DNA of 64,000 nucleotides from Actinostola sp. cb2023 (GCA_033675265.1 JAUJYZ010000074.1:531132-595131); one strand, 5' to 3'. Shown: positions 1 through 12,654, counted from the first letter of the stretch. Made by a program: numbers and translations. Notes: generated from the letters alone by a model not told the origin.

Positions 1-1148
1 GTGAAATGCACTATATAAGAACAACCGTATTATTTCATATGCAGCCTGAAAAAGTCCTCCATCGGTTGTAAAGCGCATTGAGACAATGTGAAATGCGCTA
101 TAAGAACGACCATATTATTTCATATGCAGCCTGAAAAAGTCCTCCATCGGTTGTAAAGCGCATTGAGACAATGTGAAATGCGCTATATAAGAACGACCAT
201 ATTATTTCATATGCAGCCCGAAAAAGTCCTCCATCGGTTGTAAAGCGCATTGAGACAATGTGAAATGCGCTATATAAGAACGACCATATTATTTCATATG
301 CAGCCTGAAAAAGTCCTCCATCGGTTGTAAAGCGCATTGAGACAATGTGAAATGCGCTATATAAGAACAACCATATTATTTCATATGCAGCCTGAAAAAG
401 TCCTCCATCAGTTGTAAAGCGCATTGAGACAAGACAATGTGAAATGCGCTATATAAGAACGACCATATTATTTCATATGCAGCCTGAAAAAGTCCTCCAT
501 CGGTTGTAAAGCGCATTGAGACAATGTGAAATGCGCTATATAAGAACGACCATATTATTTCATATGCAGCCTGAAAAAGTCCTCCATCGGTTGTAAAGCG
601 CATTGAGACAATGTGAAATGCGCTATAAGAACGACCATATTATTTCATATGCAGCCTGAAAAAGTCCTCCATCGGTTGTAAAGCGCATTGAGACAATGTG
701 AAATGCGCTATAAGAACGACCATATTATTTCATATGCAGCCTGAAAAAGTCCTCCATCGGTTGTAAAGCGCATTGAGACAATGTGAAATGCGCTATATAA
801 GAACGACCATATTATTTCATATGCAGCCCGAAAAAGTCCTCCATCGGTTGTAAAGCGCATTGAGACAATGTGAAATGCGCTATATAAGAACGACCATATT
901 ATTTCATATGCAGCCTGAAAAAGTCCTCCATCGGTTGTAAAGCGCATTGAGACAATGTGAAATGCGCTATATAAGAACGACCATATTATTTCATATGCAG
1001 CCTGAAAAAGTCCTCCATCGGTTGTAAAGCGCATTGAGACAATGTGAAATGCGCTATATAAGAACGACCATATTATTTCATATGCAGCCTGAAAAAGTCC
1101 TCCATCGGTTGTACAGCGCATTGAGACAATGTGAAATGCGCTATATAA
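1..1148. repeat. 86-88 bp tandem array, SINE-tail-like, about 13 copies
   Basis: About 13 head-to-tail copies of an 86-88 bp unit fill the left edge. Each contains TCCTCCATCGGTTGTAAAGC, then a GCGCATTGAGACAATG block, then TGCGCTATATAAGAAC. Copies differ by a few bases and by loss of one TA. Open frames on the minus strand here are only the repeat read through and are not genes. Three more copies lie at 37222-37470, followed there by ATT repeats. A GCGCTATATAA stretch followed by ATT repeats resembles 3' tails I associate with invertebrate SINEs and LINEs; that origin is inferred. The array probably sits in an intron of, or upstream of, the kinase gene. Confidence 0.9.
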
Positions 1149-1249
1149 GAACCGACTTATTATTAATTATAATCAAGCCATCGGCTGTCACAATCAACTC
1201 TGCCTTTTGTGGCACATACTTGTGGTCTTACTCTAGTATTCTCTTTTAG

Positions 1250-4200
1250 TCTGAATTAGGTTATGGAAAAATGGAAACGTATACAAAACTGGATAAATTA
1301 GGAGAGGTATGCTTGTGTATACTAGTTATAGTGACTATCTTCTGATGAAGTTCAGTGGGTTAGCAGTTTACATGTACTTTCTATAAATTTGAATTATTAT
1401 TATTATTATTTATTTGCAATTTAGATTATATGGGAATAAATGAACCTTTGAATTGAAATTAAGTTTATTGTATTGTATTGTATTCAATAGCCCCAGGGGG
1501 GGGGGGGGGGGGGGGGGGGGGTACTCTCAGGGTATCAGTGACGGGGAGGTGCGAATGAGGCCAAAAATTCCAAAATTCCAAAACTTCCATTACACAAAAA
1601 CAAGACCCCAAAAAAGTCCAACGGCCCAAAATCGTAACCCCAAATTTTCTCCTCATAAAATCGAGAATGGTAGGATATCATTTTTATCAACCCCAAAAAA
1701 AGTCCTTGCCAAAATCTTTATATCAAATAAAGTCCACCAGAAAATTGATAACCCCCCAAAAGTCCCAAGCCGCGAATTTCAAACCCAAAAAAGGTCTTCG
1801 CACCTCCCCATCACTGATACCCCTGAGTACCCCCCCTGATGTTGTGAATAAACCATTATTATTATTATTATTATGTTAGCCCCTCTTGGAACTCTCTAAT
1901 TCATATCCTTGAAACTAATGTATCATTGTACAAGATTATAATAATATTGATTGATATTTTCTGTTTCTTAGGGCACTTATGCAACTGTTTTCAAAGGCAA
2001 AAGCAAGTGAGTCACCATTGTATTTAAACATTTGGTAGTCGATTGAAGGGTTTCCGACAAGTTATCAAAACCGTTAAATTAAAGACAAGCTCCCTTTCAG
2101 TTTTATAGATACTGTGGAAGTACCACACCCTCTCAGAATCCTGCATTCTCTACATCTCTAGCAGAGTAATCGGGCAGAGTAATATTACATGATTGAATTT
2201 GATTGGACGATAATAATAATGATGAAGTCTAGTATGGTTGCCATGGCATCATTAAATTTGATTATAAGTTGGCAACTAAAATTATTGATATGACAATATG
2301 AAAATAGAACTAAAGGAACAAATCATTTCCATGACGATACCCTTATGAATTATTCATTGTGGAATAAATACATTTTGTCGAATGGTTGTAGTCCATTGTG
2401 TTGGCTGTGTTGGCTGTGATGTTTCAACACTGTAAACTGCTAGGAGACGTTGCAGTTTGTAGTCAATAACGTTGCTATGAACTCAACTGACTGCAATTAG
2501 GTGATAATTGGATAAATAGACATTATTGTTTCATTCCCATGACAATTGGATAGCATTTGAAATGTTTTATACATATTTTATTCCTATTATTTTGTATGTT
2601 TTCCTTTAGATTGATGATTTTTGAATACCTAACTTTTAGAAGCAGATTTAAATAACGCTAAAATAAGATCTTTTAAATCATTCGACTCATTTCTATCCAC
2701 AGTTTTGATTGGCTGAAAGACCTGCAAATAACTGCATACAAATAACAGTCTGAGCATGCGCAGTGAAGATTAAGCAATGTTTGCTGCAAATAACGGTCTG
2801 AGCATGCGCACTATTGATCATTCACAGTGTAAGCATCAGTTATTTGCCTCTGCCGCGGACGGCATCGGCAAATAACTGATAGCTTGCCACTGACAAATCA
2901 CAATATTTTGCTCAACTTGTCATATCCAATCAGCCTGTAAATGACAGCATTTTTAAAACCAGTTTGTTCTGTTTATCTAGATTAACAGATAATCTTGTAG
3001 CCCTCAAAGAAATTAGACTAGAACATGAAGAAGGAGCACCATGTACTGCTATCAGAGAAGGTGAGTGAACCCCCTGGATACTCTATAAACTACATCAAAT
3101 CAGGGGGGACCTACACTATGAAAGCCAAAGAGATGGGCGTAACTGCTTGTTATGCCTAGCATTTTAAAAATGAATTTTAATTTTAATAGAATTTTAAAAA
3201 TTCCTAAATTTATTTCGCTTTACGTTCAATCATTTCCATTTTTATTTGTTTTCAGTGTCGCTATTAAAAGACTTGAAGCATGCAAACATCGTTACCCTTC
3301 ATGACACGGTACACACTCACAAAACACTGACTCTTGTCTTTGAATATCTGGTAAGTCTGCACTATATACATGTATCTACATATAATTGCATAAATAAACA
3401 TTGTCACATAAATAATAATAATGAATCTATGACTGCAAGGATGTCTGGAAAAACAGTAAATGAACCATGTTTCATGCACATGAAATAAATATTATTTAAT
3501 TTTTCAAAATCCAAGAACAGTTCATCCTAGAACCTACAAATATGGATAGAAAAGTTTTTGATTTTACGAAGTTATTGAATAATACATTAGGGCTATAGAA
3601 TGGTCTCTGAAAGATACTGGGTCTCGGCAAAATCTGAGCGAGTCTCGAAATCTTGGCGTTCCAGTAAAGAGTCTTGGATTCTGGATTTCTTAAAAATCAA
3701 TATGCAGCTCGAAATCTCAAATTTTCATATTTCAAGCAAAATAGTGAAGTCTCAGGCTTGGATATTTAAACAAGACAGTGTCTTGGTGAGTCTTGGCGAG
3801 TCTTGGCGAGTCTTGACAAGTCTTGGCGAGTCTCGAATTTGACCATTCTATAGCCCTTGCATTACTAATTTGAGAAATTCAAATTTCTAGCATTCCTTTT
3901 GGTCATGATTACGGTATATAATTAGGTACAGTGTATAAATAACTATAGTGCACAACTGTCCATCAATATTGTGTACTGAAATAATAATGTAATGTCTTAA
4001 TAATATAGGAGAAAGACTTGAAGCAATACATGGATAATTGCGGCTCAATAATGAGTATGCATAATGTTAGGGTAAGTGTACATCCATGTTCATCTAGACT
4101 AGAAACTGAAAGAACAATGGTCGCTGATTAAAAGCTAAATTCTCCTTGAGGTTCTATGAATTCCAAAGGAGAATTTGTATTTTGATCACAGGTGTGTGCA

Positions 4201-7200
4201 ATAACAGTGTCAGTGATCTTTGATTAAAAGCTAAATTCTCCTTGAGGTTCTATGAATTCCAAAGGAGAATTTGTATTTTGATCACAGGTGTGTGCAATAA
4301 CAGTGTCAGTGATCTCTGATTAAAAGCTATAAATTCTCCTTGAGGTTCTATGAATTCCAAAGGAGAATTTGTGTTTTGATCACAGTGTGTGTGCAATAAC
4401 AGTGTCAGTGATCTCTGAGCAATAAAAGCTAGATTCTCCTTGAGGTTCTATGAATTCCAAAGGAGAATTTGTATTTTGATCACAGGTGTGTGCAATAACA
4501 GTGTCAGTGATCTCTGATTAAAAGCTAAATTCTCCTTGAGGTTCTATGAATTCCAAAGGAGAATTTGTATTTTGATCACAGGTGTGTGCAATAACAGTGT
4601 CAGTGATCTCTGATTAAAAGCTAGATTCTCCTTGAGGTTCTATGAATTCCAAAGGAGAATTTGGATTTTCATCACAGGCTACTATTGCTACTATCCCCTT
4701 GTTAGAGTTGTTTTCATATGAGTGGAAAGTAGTTACGGTACCATGTCGTGACCATGCGGTATCCAAGCATTCTGATTGGTTGAGCAATGATTTTGTGCGC
4801 TGTGATTGGTTGAATAGAATGTCTTCGATTCCATACGTGACGGTAACTCCGTACCATACGTTTCCCACTCATACAAAAATGACTCTATTGGCTCATTTGT
4901 ACAGTGCAGCTCTCAAGTAATGAGAAATTTTAAAGAGTATTTTTAGAAGGCAAAAACCAACATAATTTTTTAAAGTAACATTACTTACTATAATATAATA
5001 ATAATATATCTAGCTAGTTATCCAGCTCGTTAATAAGTCATGAGGGAAATACAATAGAAATCATAATCGTGGAGTGGTTTGTAAATATGAAATTGTCCTC
5101 ATTTACATATTTTTTTACTTTTATTCTGAATTTCTCAGTGAAAACGTTTTTATCAAAACAATTTTATAGTACTGTACATTAGTGGTATGTTGTACTTACT
5201 TGTAAACACTCTCTTTCTACTTGAGTTTGTAAATCAGATGCAACACTCATGCCTAATGTTTTAAACACTACATGTACATATGTATGTACTTACACCCTTT
5301 TTATAAATACTCTCAATTTGTTTTGTAATCTTGGAAATATACACCATTATACACTATGCAGTATGCAGTATTCATGTTTAAATAGTTGTATAAATGTACA
5401 TGTATGACTACTTTTTTTGTTTGAGGATTTCATTGTATGTAGGTTACTATCATTTGGTTAAAATAACTCTCTTCTACGTATGTATAGAAATAAAATTTAT
5501 TTCCCAAGCTTTCGGGTCATCGACCCATCATCGGGTTGTGAAATGAATTTGAAAGAATGACAAGAAAAACGAACTACTTTTTTGTATGTACATTTATAAT
5601 AATGTTTTTCCCTCCCAACAACGTGCGATTTCATTGGTTGCTGAGCGTGCATTAATACGTTATAGATGCACGGAGCTAGAGGAGCAAAAACATAAATAAC
5701 AGCTTCAGCTGCATTTGAAGAGCTCAGAAGTGCATCATTAGTTAAATAGAACCATAGTTAGTAGAGGGGAATGGTTGGGAAGCCTTTTGTTATATTTCTT
5801 TGTTCTAGTCCTAATGTCATTATGATGTCGAACGGGTCCTGACCATGCACAATGTTTCTTCAAATTCATTAGAAAATGGCTAAATGAATGAACCCAAATG
5901 TTCTCTATTGGATTACTTATTTAAATATTCTAATATATTTCATTTTGAATTGGAATATATCGCACAAGCAGCCAAAAGAAACGTTTTGGTTCAGTTGCTC
6001 AACCATAGCAAATTAAGGCAAAACAATGACAAAACAAAAGATTTGTGCACGGTCACGGTTGAAAAAAACGAACAAAAACATATAACAAAAGGTTTCCCAA
6101 CCAGTCCCCTCTACTAACTATGATAGAACAGAGAAAGCCATAAATATAAAAAGTCAAAAATTATGAGTATTTCACTGAAAACGAAGAAAACAAACCCAGC
6201 GTGCACTTGATGGCGTGATGATAGCGTGCACGCTTCAACTAAAAATGTCATTCAAAAACACAACAGAATCCTCAACTTTCTTGCCATTTAGCCAATAGAA
6301 AATGGTTTTTACTGTCTCTTGTTCTAAATTTTATATTATAAAACAAATAGATGATGGCTCTCCGTGCTTCTAAACAAAAATAATGCACTTCTGAGGTCTT
6401 GAAAAGCTGCTGAATGCACTTGTGTTCCGCTCGTGCATCCACTAGCAGCTTTCAAGACCTCAGCGTGCATTATTTTTGTATAGAAGCACGGAGAGCCATC
6501 TTCTATTAGTTAAATATAAACCCATAGAAACATAGGGAGATGCTTGCTTGCTGTGCTATTGTAAACCAAACAGAAGCAGAATTAAACTCTTATGGTTCAA
6601 CGACTTCAAACATCACACAAGAAAACACCACGAAACCATGATGTACCTGTACAGATCTTAACATGTTAATGCTCTTTAGAGCTGTCGAGTCAGAGTCTCA
6701 AAAAATTTTGGTCAAATTTCGCGGGTCTTGAAGTCTCGCTTTTAGCAAAAAGCTGTCTCAGAATCTCGAATTTTGAAAACAAAGGAAATCGCCAAAAAAG
6801 CATCTCAGGCTCGCAAAAATATGCCTTGTCTCGGAGTCTTGCAAAGTCTTGTCTTGACCATTCGATACCCCTCTCTTTCCCTCTAGTATTATGCATGTAT
6901 CAAATGTGTCTTATATACAGTTGTATCAAATAATCTACTTTCAAACTAAATAAAACACCAACTTAACATCACCTTGACTTTACATTTGCACAACAGTTCA
7001 AGGTCATTGTATTGAAGAAGACTTCATTAATATTTATTTGATGTCTTCATGGAACCCGAACATGAATCTGATTCTCTCTTTGATCTTCAGTATTCTCATA
7101 AATGACTGCGTTGTGTGTGGTTGCTCATCCACAATGCCTTAATTGCATGGTTATTGTTCTCATTGTCACCTACTGTGCACCACCTGTAGGTCTACATGTT

Positions 7201-8420
7201 GCTCATCCACTATGTCTTAATTGCAGGGTTATTGTTCTCATTGTCACCTACTGTGCACCACCTGTAGGTCTACATTGAATAGACTGCGCTGACTTTATCC
7301 TTGTTTAACTTTTATCAGATATTTTTGTTTCAACTTCTGAGAGGTCTTGAATATTGCCACAGAAGAAAAGTTCTACATAGGTAAATAAATGAGTTACATT
7401 GTACTGTATGTGTATTGAAGTGGTTAATAATGCATTCGATATAATATGCTTCAGGGATCTCAAGCCTCAAAATCTTCTCATAAATGACAGGGGTGAACTA
7501 AAACTGGCTGATTTTGGTGAGTAAAAAGGACTGAAATATATGGTGATGTCAGCAATGCTAATGATGACGATGAAGACTGATGATGGTGATGATGACTGAT
7601 GATGGTAGTGGTAGTGGTAATAATAATAATAATATAAGTGCCAGGTGGAGCATAATGATGACATGTCATGGTGATGACCGCATTCCTATAATAATAAAAA
7701 ATGATAATAATGATAATATAATAAAGACTTTATTTCACTGGGGTATTCACTAAATTGAAACACTAATAAACTTGTGGCCCTCAACTACTAATTCCTTAGA
7801 GAATGAAACAGCATAGTGGCCATGTTGGTGGATAAAACAAAAGTCATTCATGAAGTATAACATGGCTGCCAGTGTAATCCACCAATATATCATAATCGCA
7901 TTTGGGTGCATTTGGGCAATTCTGGAGAGTGTGCTCTAGAAATAATAAAGTATTATTATTATTTATTATTATTATTATTATTATTTATTATTTATTAATC
8001 TATTTGTACAAAGACTATTGTCATTAATATATCAATACATCATTTAGGCTTAGCTAGAGCAAAATCAGTTCCAACCAAAACATACTCCAATGAAGTTGTT
8101 ACGTTGTGGTGAGTACTTACTATTATTAATGTTATCATTTTATAATTCAGTAATGTGTAGAATGATAGATATATTTACTTTATTTAAACCTGCGAAACAA
8201 ACTAATAGCTAGCCCACTACTTCACTGCTCTCAGGTACCGTCCCCCAGACGTCTTGCTTGGCTCTAGAGCTTATTCTACACAGATAGATATGTGGTAAGA
8301 TATTGGTACTCATTACCTCTCTCACTATGGGACATGGGTGTGGTGGGTGTGCAGAGGTGACAATACAATTTACCCCAATCTTTGTTCATAGTTATAAAAT
8401 AATTTAATAATAATAATAAT

Positions 8421-8455
<35 letters not shown>

Positions 8456-8458
8456 TAT

Positions 8459-8502
<44 letters not shown>

Positions 8503-10629
8503 TTAATAAATAATAATAATAATAATTTCAATTTAAGTATAATAATAACTTCTAAATATAAGTTCGACAAATAATAATAATAAGGTGTTTTAATAATAAT
8601 TGCAGAAAGGTTAATAATTTACAATAATAATTTAATAATAATAATTTGTTTTAATAATAATAATAATAATTTCAATTTAAGTATACATTCCAACCTCCCA
8701 GGGGCTTCTAAATATAGAGTTCGACAAATGACTATGTCTGTTTACAGAAGGCGTTTTATATGTATACACCTTGTTTATTACAGACTCAATGCTAACATTA
8801 TTAATAAATTATTATTAATATTTACCGTTAATATAATTATTATTAATAACTTGTCTATAATTTCAGGGGCGTTGGTTGTATATTTTATGAAATGGCTACT
8901 GGACGGCCTCTGTTTCCTGGTTATACAGTTGAAGATCAACTTCATTTAATCTTTAAGGTACATTGTAAAATTACCTTGTGTTAATCAATAGGCTTATTAA
9001 TCCCTACCATTACATGTAGATACTTGGTACACCCACAGAAGAAATATGGCCTGGGATTTCTACCAATGAAATTTTTATAGCAGGTACATATAGTATAGTT
9101 TATAGGGCATTAATTTTGATGTACTTTCAAAGCAAATCTTTGATTTCGTGAAAATAAGTTCGAATAATGTACTCTATTACAAGCTACTTTTTTTATTCAG
9201 GGAAGTTTCCGCAATACCCAAGAGAACACTTAATAAACCACGCACCAAGGTACAGTGATAAGTCCCTGCTGTATTTTTTTCTTTTCCTTACAATGTATTC
9301 ATTTTAGACTAATATGCGCGAATTTTAGTTGTCATTTACGATGCATTGGGTTTCCTGTGGTAGATACGCCACGGCTGCAGTTACCACAGGGATCCCAATC
9401 AATGAAACGCGCGCGCTCGGTAATAAAATAAAGTGAACACATACTTGGTTCAAAATGTATTTTTTCTTGCAAAAGTGCATAGGTAGGGATAGGTAGGTAG
9501 GTAGGGATAGGTAGGGATAGGTAGGGATAGGTAGGTAGGGATAGGTAGGTAGGGATAGATAGGTAGGTAGGTAGGGGTAGGTAGGTAGGGATAGGTAGGG
9601 GTAGGTAGGTAGGGATAGATAGGTAGGTAGGTAGGGATAGGTAGGTAGGGGATAGGTAGGGGTAGATAGGTAGGGATAGGTAGGTAGGTAGGGATAGGCA
9701 GGGATAGGTAGAAGGATAGATAGATAGTGACTTGTGTCTGGTGCTCAGTCGTCACATGTTTTTGTTACAATCATAGGCTGGATAGTCCTGGGCTTGAACT
9801 TCTGGCTAATTTTTTAGAGGTGAAGAAACACGTTTGTATGACTTATCCATATATAGAAAATGTTATTTTCGTCGACTGGGTTACCTGTGGTTAGCATGAT
9901 CCCTCGACTTACTCCCTCGCGGTCGAACACACTGACCACAGGTAGCCCATATGAACACATGTTCGTAAAGTTCGCTGTGTCCGCTGTTATAAAAAAGGAA
10001 GTTTAATTATGGCAGGAACTTTTCTTTGTACAGTACGTTGTGCGACTGAGAATTTCAGCTGAGGATGCTATGAAACACGAGTACTTTTATAGCTTGGGTC
10101 CAAGAGTCCTTGACCTGAAAGACCGTGAGTACAATCGTTTACTATTACTCTGTAGCAGGGGTATATGACAAACTTTTATATTCGTTTCTTTCTTTACAGT
10201 TCAGTCCTTATTTTCGCTAGAAGAGATTCGACTTACAAAAGATCCTGGTTACCGATCTACTGGGAAAGGAACAGGTCAGTGCGGCACATCATGTAGTTGT
10301 GGGATTCCTGTGGAATTCTAGAATGACGTCACGACTTGGTCTGTAAAGTTGTACCGCAACCATAGCGTGCATGCGCGAATTATTTTGTAGTTCCTCCAAT
10401 CTCGTCCCCAGAGCCTGTGTTACGTTCTTCGCCACTGGCCGAAAGTAACACAGGCTCTGGGGACGACACCTGCATCAGCACCGTCCCACTGTCGTACTTA
10501 CAGCATGTTCCTCATTCAGACCCACCTGTACCAGCACTATCATACTTACATGAGTTTAGAGCACGTGGTTTCACTTATTTCCATCTTTTTCTAGGTCCCT
10601 CTAAAAGACGTCAAAGCATGCTGTTTTAG
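1250..10629 (+). CDS. PCTAIRE-type cyclin-dependent kinase (CDK16/17/18 family), 5' partial, spliced
   Basis: Ser/Thr kinase. Relatives are activated by cyclin Y and act in vesicle traffic and differentiation. Exons: 1250-1306, 1972-2006, 2981-3060, 3256-3350, 4009-4071, 7319-7380, 7455-7516, 8048-8108, 8235-8294, 8867-8957, 9020-9083, 9201-9249, 9777-9819, 10034-10124, 10200-10274, 10595-10629. They sum to 1023 nt (340 residues plus stop) and all phases agree. Visible motifs are [20 protein letters not shown] (glycine loop), VALKEI (catalytic Lys), PCTAIRE at 3039-3059, HRDLKPQN across 7380/7455, DFG across 7516/8048, [15 protein letters not shown] (T-loop), [10 protein letters not shown] and [13 protein letters not shown]. 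The C-terminal KRRQSMLF matches vertebrate PCTAIRE kinases. The N-terminal extension is outside the window. All junctions are GT-AG. A single PCTAIRE gene is usual in invertebrates, so I do not choose among CDK16, 17 and 18. Confidence 0.95.
1493..1838. mobile_element. MITE-like inverted-repeat element
   Basis: A run of about 22 G leads into TACTCTCAGGGTATCAGTGA and GGGGAGGTGCGAA. The right end carries the inverse, TTCGCACCTCCCC then TCACTGATACCCC and GAGTACCCCCC. Terminal inverted repeats of about 40 bp enclose A/C-rich DNA with many AAAGTCC words. It lies in the kinase intron 1307-1971. No transposase is present. Open frames inside it are not supported as genes. Confidence 0.7.
2742..2882. 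repeat. Intronic inverted/direct repeat cluster with AAATAAC words
   Basis: Two direct copies of a CAAATAAC-GTCTGAGCATGCGCA block (near 2740 and 2787) are followed by a palindrome. ATCAGTTATTTGCC at about 2836 pairs with GGCAAATAACTGAT ending at about 2881, around a CG-rich loop. This is a likely fragment of a foldback element in the kinase intron upstream of 2981. Confidence 0.5.
3589..3857. mobile_element. MITE-like element with 17-bp perfect terminal inverted repeats
   Basis: AGGGCTATAGAATGGTC at 3589-3605 is exactly inverted at 3841-3857. The interior is rich in TCTTGGCGAG words, repeated in tandem near the right end. A related, more degenerate stretch of TCTCG words ends in GACCATTCGATACC near 6854-6872, suggesting a small family. 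It lies in the kinase intron 3351-4008. No coding capacity. Confidence 0.7.
4125..4680. repeat. About 97-bp tandem repeat, 6 copies, each with an internal palindrome
   Basis: Six units, each with TGATTAAAAGCTAAATTCTC, a short spacer, GAATTCCAAAGGAGAATTTG and a TGATCACAGGTGTGTGCAAT block. ATTCTCCTTGAGG and CCAAAGGAGAAT give each unit a hairpin. A divergent single copy lies near 22335-22388 in UPF2, so the unit is a dispersed element that expanded here. Intronic. Confidence 0.85.
4705..4885. mobile_element. TA-flanked MITE, GAGTTG/TATGAGTGG family, copy 1
   Basis: Starts GAGTTGTTTTCATATGAGTG and ends CCCACTCATACAAAAATGAC-TC, with TA on both sides. It carries two CTGATTGGTTGA-like words. Copies 2 and 3 are at 26160-26345 and 51185-51348. 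TA target duplications fit Tc1/mariner-type mobilisation, which is an inference because no transposase is seen. Confidence 0.75.
5751..6124. mobile_element. MITE-like element with about 53-bp terminal inverted repeats
   Basis: The left end reads ATAGTTAGTAGAGGGGAATG, then GTTGGGAAGCCTTTTGTTAT. The right end carries the inverse, ending TCCCCTCTACTAACTATGAT. The arms are roughly 90 percent identical. The interior open frame (5884-6117, beginning MNEPKCS) runs into the right arm and looks like non-coding element sequence. It lies in the kinase intron 4072-7318. Confidence 0.75.
6352..6502. mobile_element. Hairpin element, about 60-bp arms
   Basis: GATGGCTCTCCGTGCTTCTA at the left pairs with TAGAAGCACGGAGAGCCATC at the right. 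AATGCACTTCTGAGGTCTTG pairs with CAAGACCTCAGCGTGCATT. The loop is about 30 nt. Intronic foldback, no coding capacity. Confidence 0.75.
7118..7275. repeat. Two-copy 79-bp tandem duplication
   Basis: TTGCTCATCCAC, CTTAATTGCA and a shared TTATTGTTCTCATTGTCACC block occur twice, at 7118-7197 and 7198-7275, differing at a few positions. It ends about 43 bp before kinase exon 7319-7380 and does not include that exon. Confidence 0.8.
8398..8666. repeat. (TAA)n-rich microsatellite block
   Basis: Long interrupted runs of TAA/ATA lie in the kinase intron between exons ending 8294 and starting 8867, interspersed with a twice-repeated TTTCAATTTAAGTATA block. Confidence 0.9.
9480..9732. repeat. GGTA/GGGATA minisatellite
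   Basis: About 250 bp of GTAGGTAGGGATAG variants in the kinase intron 9250-9776. The unit does not match the animal telomere hexamer. Pro/Tyr-rich open frames on the minus strand are an artefact of the repeat. Confidence 0.9.
10391..10594 (+). other. In-frame alternative segment of the kinase C terminus
   Basis: A 204-nt stretch (68 codons, no stop) lies between an acceptor TTTTGTAG ending at 10390 and the acceptor TTTTTCTAG ending at 10594. It is in frame with exons on both sides. If included, the protein gains a Ser/Pro-rich linker ([14 protein letters not shown]...) and still ends in KRRQSMLF, giving 408 rather than 340 residues from 1250. Inside are 22-bp perfect inverted arms at 10402-10423 and 10445-10466. 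It could be a cassette, a retained intron, or an inserted hairpin element that has stayed open. Confidence 0.5.
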
Positions 10630-11418
10630 AACATCCATTTATTAAGTGAATCCAATTCAAATTATCCAATCTTGACCCAGAGCCTCGATTTCTTTAGGAC
10701 TGACGAGAAACGCAGCATGGACCTAAAGTAATACATGCTCTGGTAACTGACAAGATTCAAATTGATCTCCATGATAATTATTATCATTATTTCAAGTAAC
10801 AGAGTACATTTAATCTGGGTATAGTACCTATAATTCTCAACTCACAGTTGGACGGCGTGTGGCATGTTGGGTGACGTACGTGGAGCTACGATGTACCTTT
10901 ATGACGTCATCAAACATGGCCGTCGTCTCTCTGTGACTTTACAGCATAAGAAATAATTGCTATTGTCGACTTTTCTCTATACGCAGATTAATCGTACTTT
11001 GCAGTCACCGTTGAGCACCGTCACAATATTTCTTGGAAGACTGTCTAAATTTATAGCCACAATACAATAATTGTTTATTAGCAATGTGGGATAGATTTAG
11101 GAAGTCTTGCACAAAATGCTACACACTACGCATGCTCACTTGCATGGTGAAGTGTCAGAGATTTACTAGGAGAGAAGAAGTAGATATATATAGAGAGCTT
11201 TCTCTCTTTTGCCCAATGTTAAATCAACTGAAAATATTTCATGCTTATCAACTACAATTAATTCCGAAAATATGTTAAGTTGGATAAATGATATAGAAAT
11301 AATTATTGTCACGCAACTCTCGGGTTGTAGATGATTGCGTGACAAGTTTTCTGTCACGATTATTAGTCGCGCATTATTAGTCACGCAGTTGCCTTGCTAG
11401 TATTAGTTAGTTTTTTAG
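10630..11418. other. Downstream flank of the kinase gene
   Basis: This stretch should hold the kinase 3' UTR. I see no convincing polyadenylation signal and no further exon. The short open frames here show no recognisable protein features. An inverted pair of TCACGCAA/TTGCGTGA words flanks 11310-11343. Confidence 0.4.
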
Positions 11419-12493
11419 CCTTGACAGTTAGTAGCAATTTTCGTAGTTTTCAGAAAAAGTGGGGGCTTTTAGTGCTGCTAAATTCCTCGACGTTTTAATT
11501 TTTTATTAATTTATTTTCGATAATAATCACCACGCCTAAATGCAGAAATGTCTTCATTGAGCCGGTTTCATGAGGCATTTACTCCTTCACTTATAACTAT
11601 TTATCTGGGAAATCGTTTTTAAGTACAGTTTAGTAGAATTAGAAATAGACTCATACCCAGACTCCTTTCGCCGCGTGCCTATGGATTGGAAAGTAGCCTG
11701 GGTCGAGGAGCATTCAGATAAACCCTTAGCTAGCGGTTAAATGTGTCTCACCCAATAAATTCATCCAGTGTGTAAGGTTGAGTTTTCCCTGGGTTCCAGA
11801 GGCCGTGCGCGATGGCCGGTGGATTTGGGGAGAGGAGGAGTGTGCAAATCCCCCAGCCATCTCTCGGCCTCTGGGACCATGGTAGGTTTAGTTGGGCTGA
11901 TACAACTTTCAATTCGCAAGACAAGAGGGTTGGAAGTCGGTAACACCCCTCTAGAACCACGCCCATTTGTAACGTAGATACCAACTTGAATCAGCTTAAC
12001 TCCTGTTAAACTCATCGTTTCTGTATTTAGGTTTGGGAATTTAAAACCGTCAAATATGCCAACTTTTTATAGAATCGGAAGAGTAGAGAAAAAAGTGCTG
12101 TTATTATTCAAAACAACTTTTCTTACCGAGTTTGTAAAGCAAGTTTGTGTAGGTAGAGCCCAGGTAGAAGTATCTTTTAGTTGCGTTTTAACAGTTTTAT
12201 AATTCATCTCAATTGTAAAAACAAATCAAATGAACTAAAATATTATCAACCAAGATGCTAGTAGTCTTTTGATAAACATATTAGTAATCACTACGGTCGT
12301 TATTTGGGTCAGCCTAACTATTACTTAATGCATGCGCGCGTCTATTTTTGATGGGATTCCTGTGGTAGGACGGATGGCCTGCTTTAATATTTTCTGAAGG
12401 GACGATTAGTTAGCGTTAACCCGGGATTAAATATTCAGTTTAACCCTGGGTTAAGACTAGTCGAACTTTTAGGAAACCTGGTCCGCATATATA

Positions 12494-12631
12494 GAGACAC
12501 ACTAAAACCATGAAACAGTGCTAAATTGAATTAGCACTAAATAGTGCAATTTCTTTTGTTTTCTATTGTTTCATTGGTGCTATTTAGCACTAACTAGTTT
12601 GTACTGTTTCACGGTTTTAGCGTTTGCACTC
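12494..12631. mobile_element. GAGTGCAA MITE family, copy 1 (left end decayed)
   Basis: Hairpin element inside copy 1 of the 2-kb duplication. ACTAAAACCATGAAACAGTG pairs with CACTGTTTCATGGTTTTAGT-like sequence on the right. The left terminus reads GAGACACAC instead of GAGTGCAAACAC, and the right TA is lost. The second copy at 14566-14706 keeps both ends. Confidence 0.65.
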
Positions 12632-12654
12632 GACTCCGTGTACTAGAACATTTA

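Noticed and set aside
9480..9732. Telomeric repeat
   Set aside because: The unit GTAGGTAGGGATAG is not TTAGGG and the tract is interstitial and irregular.
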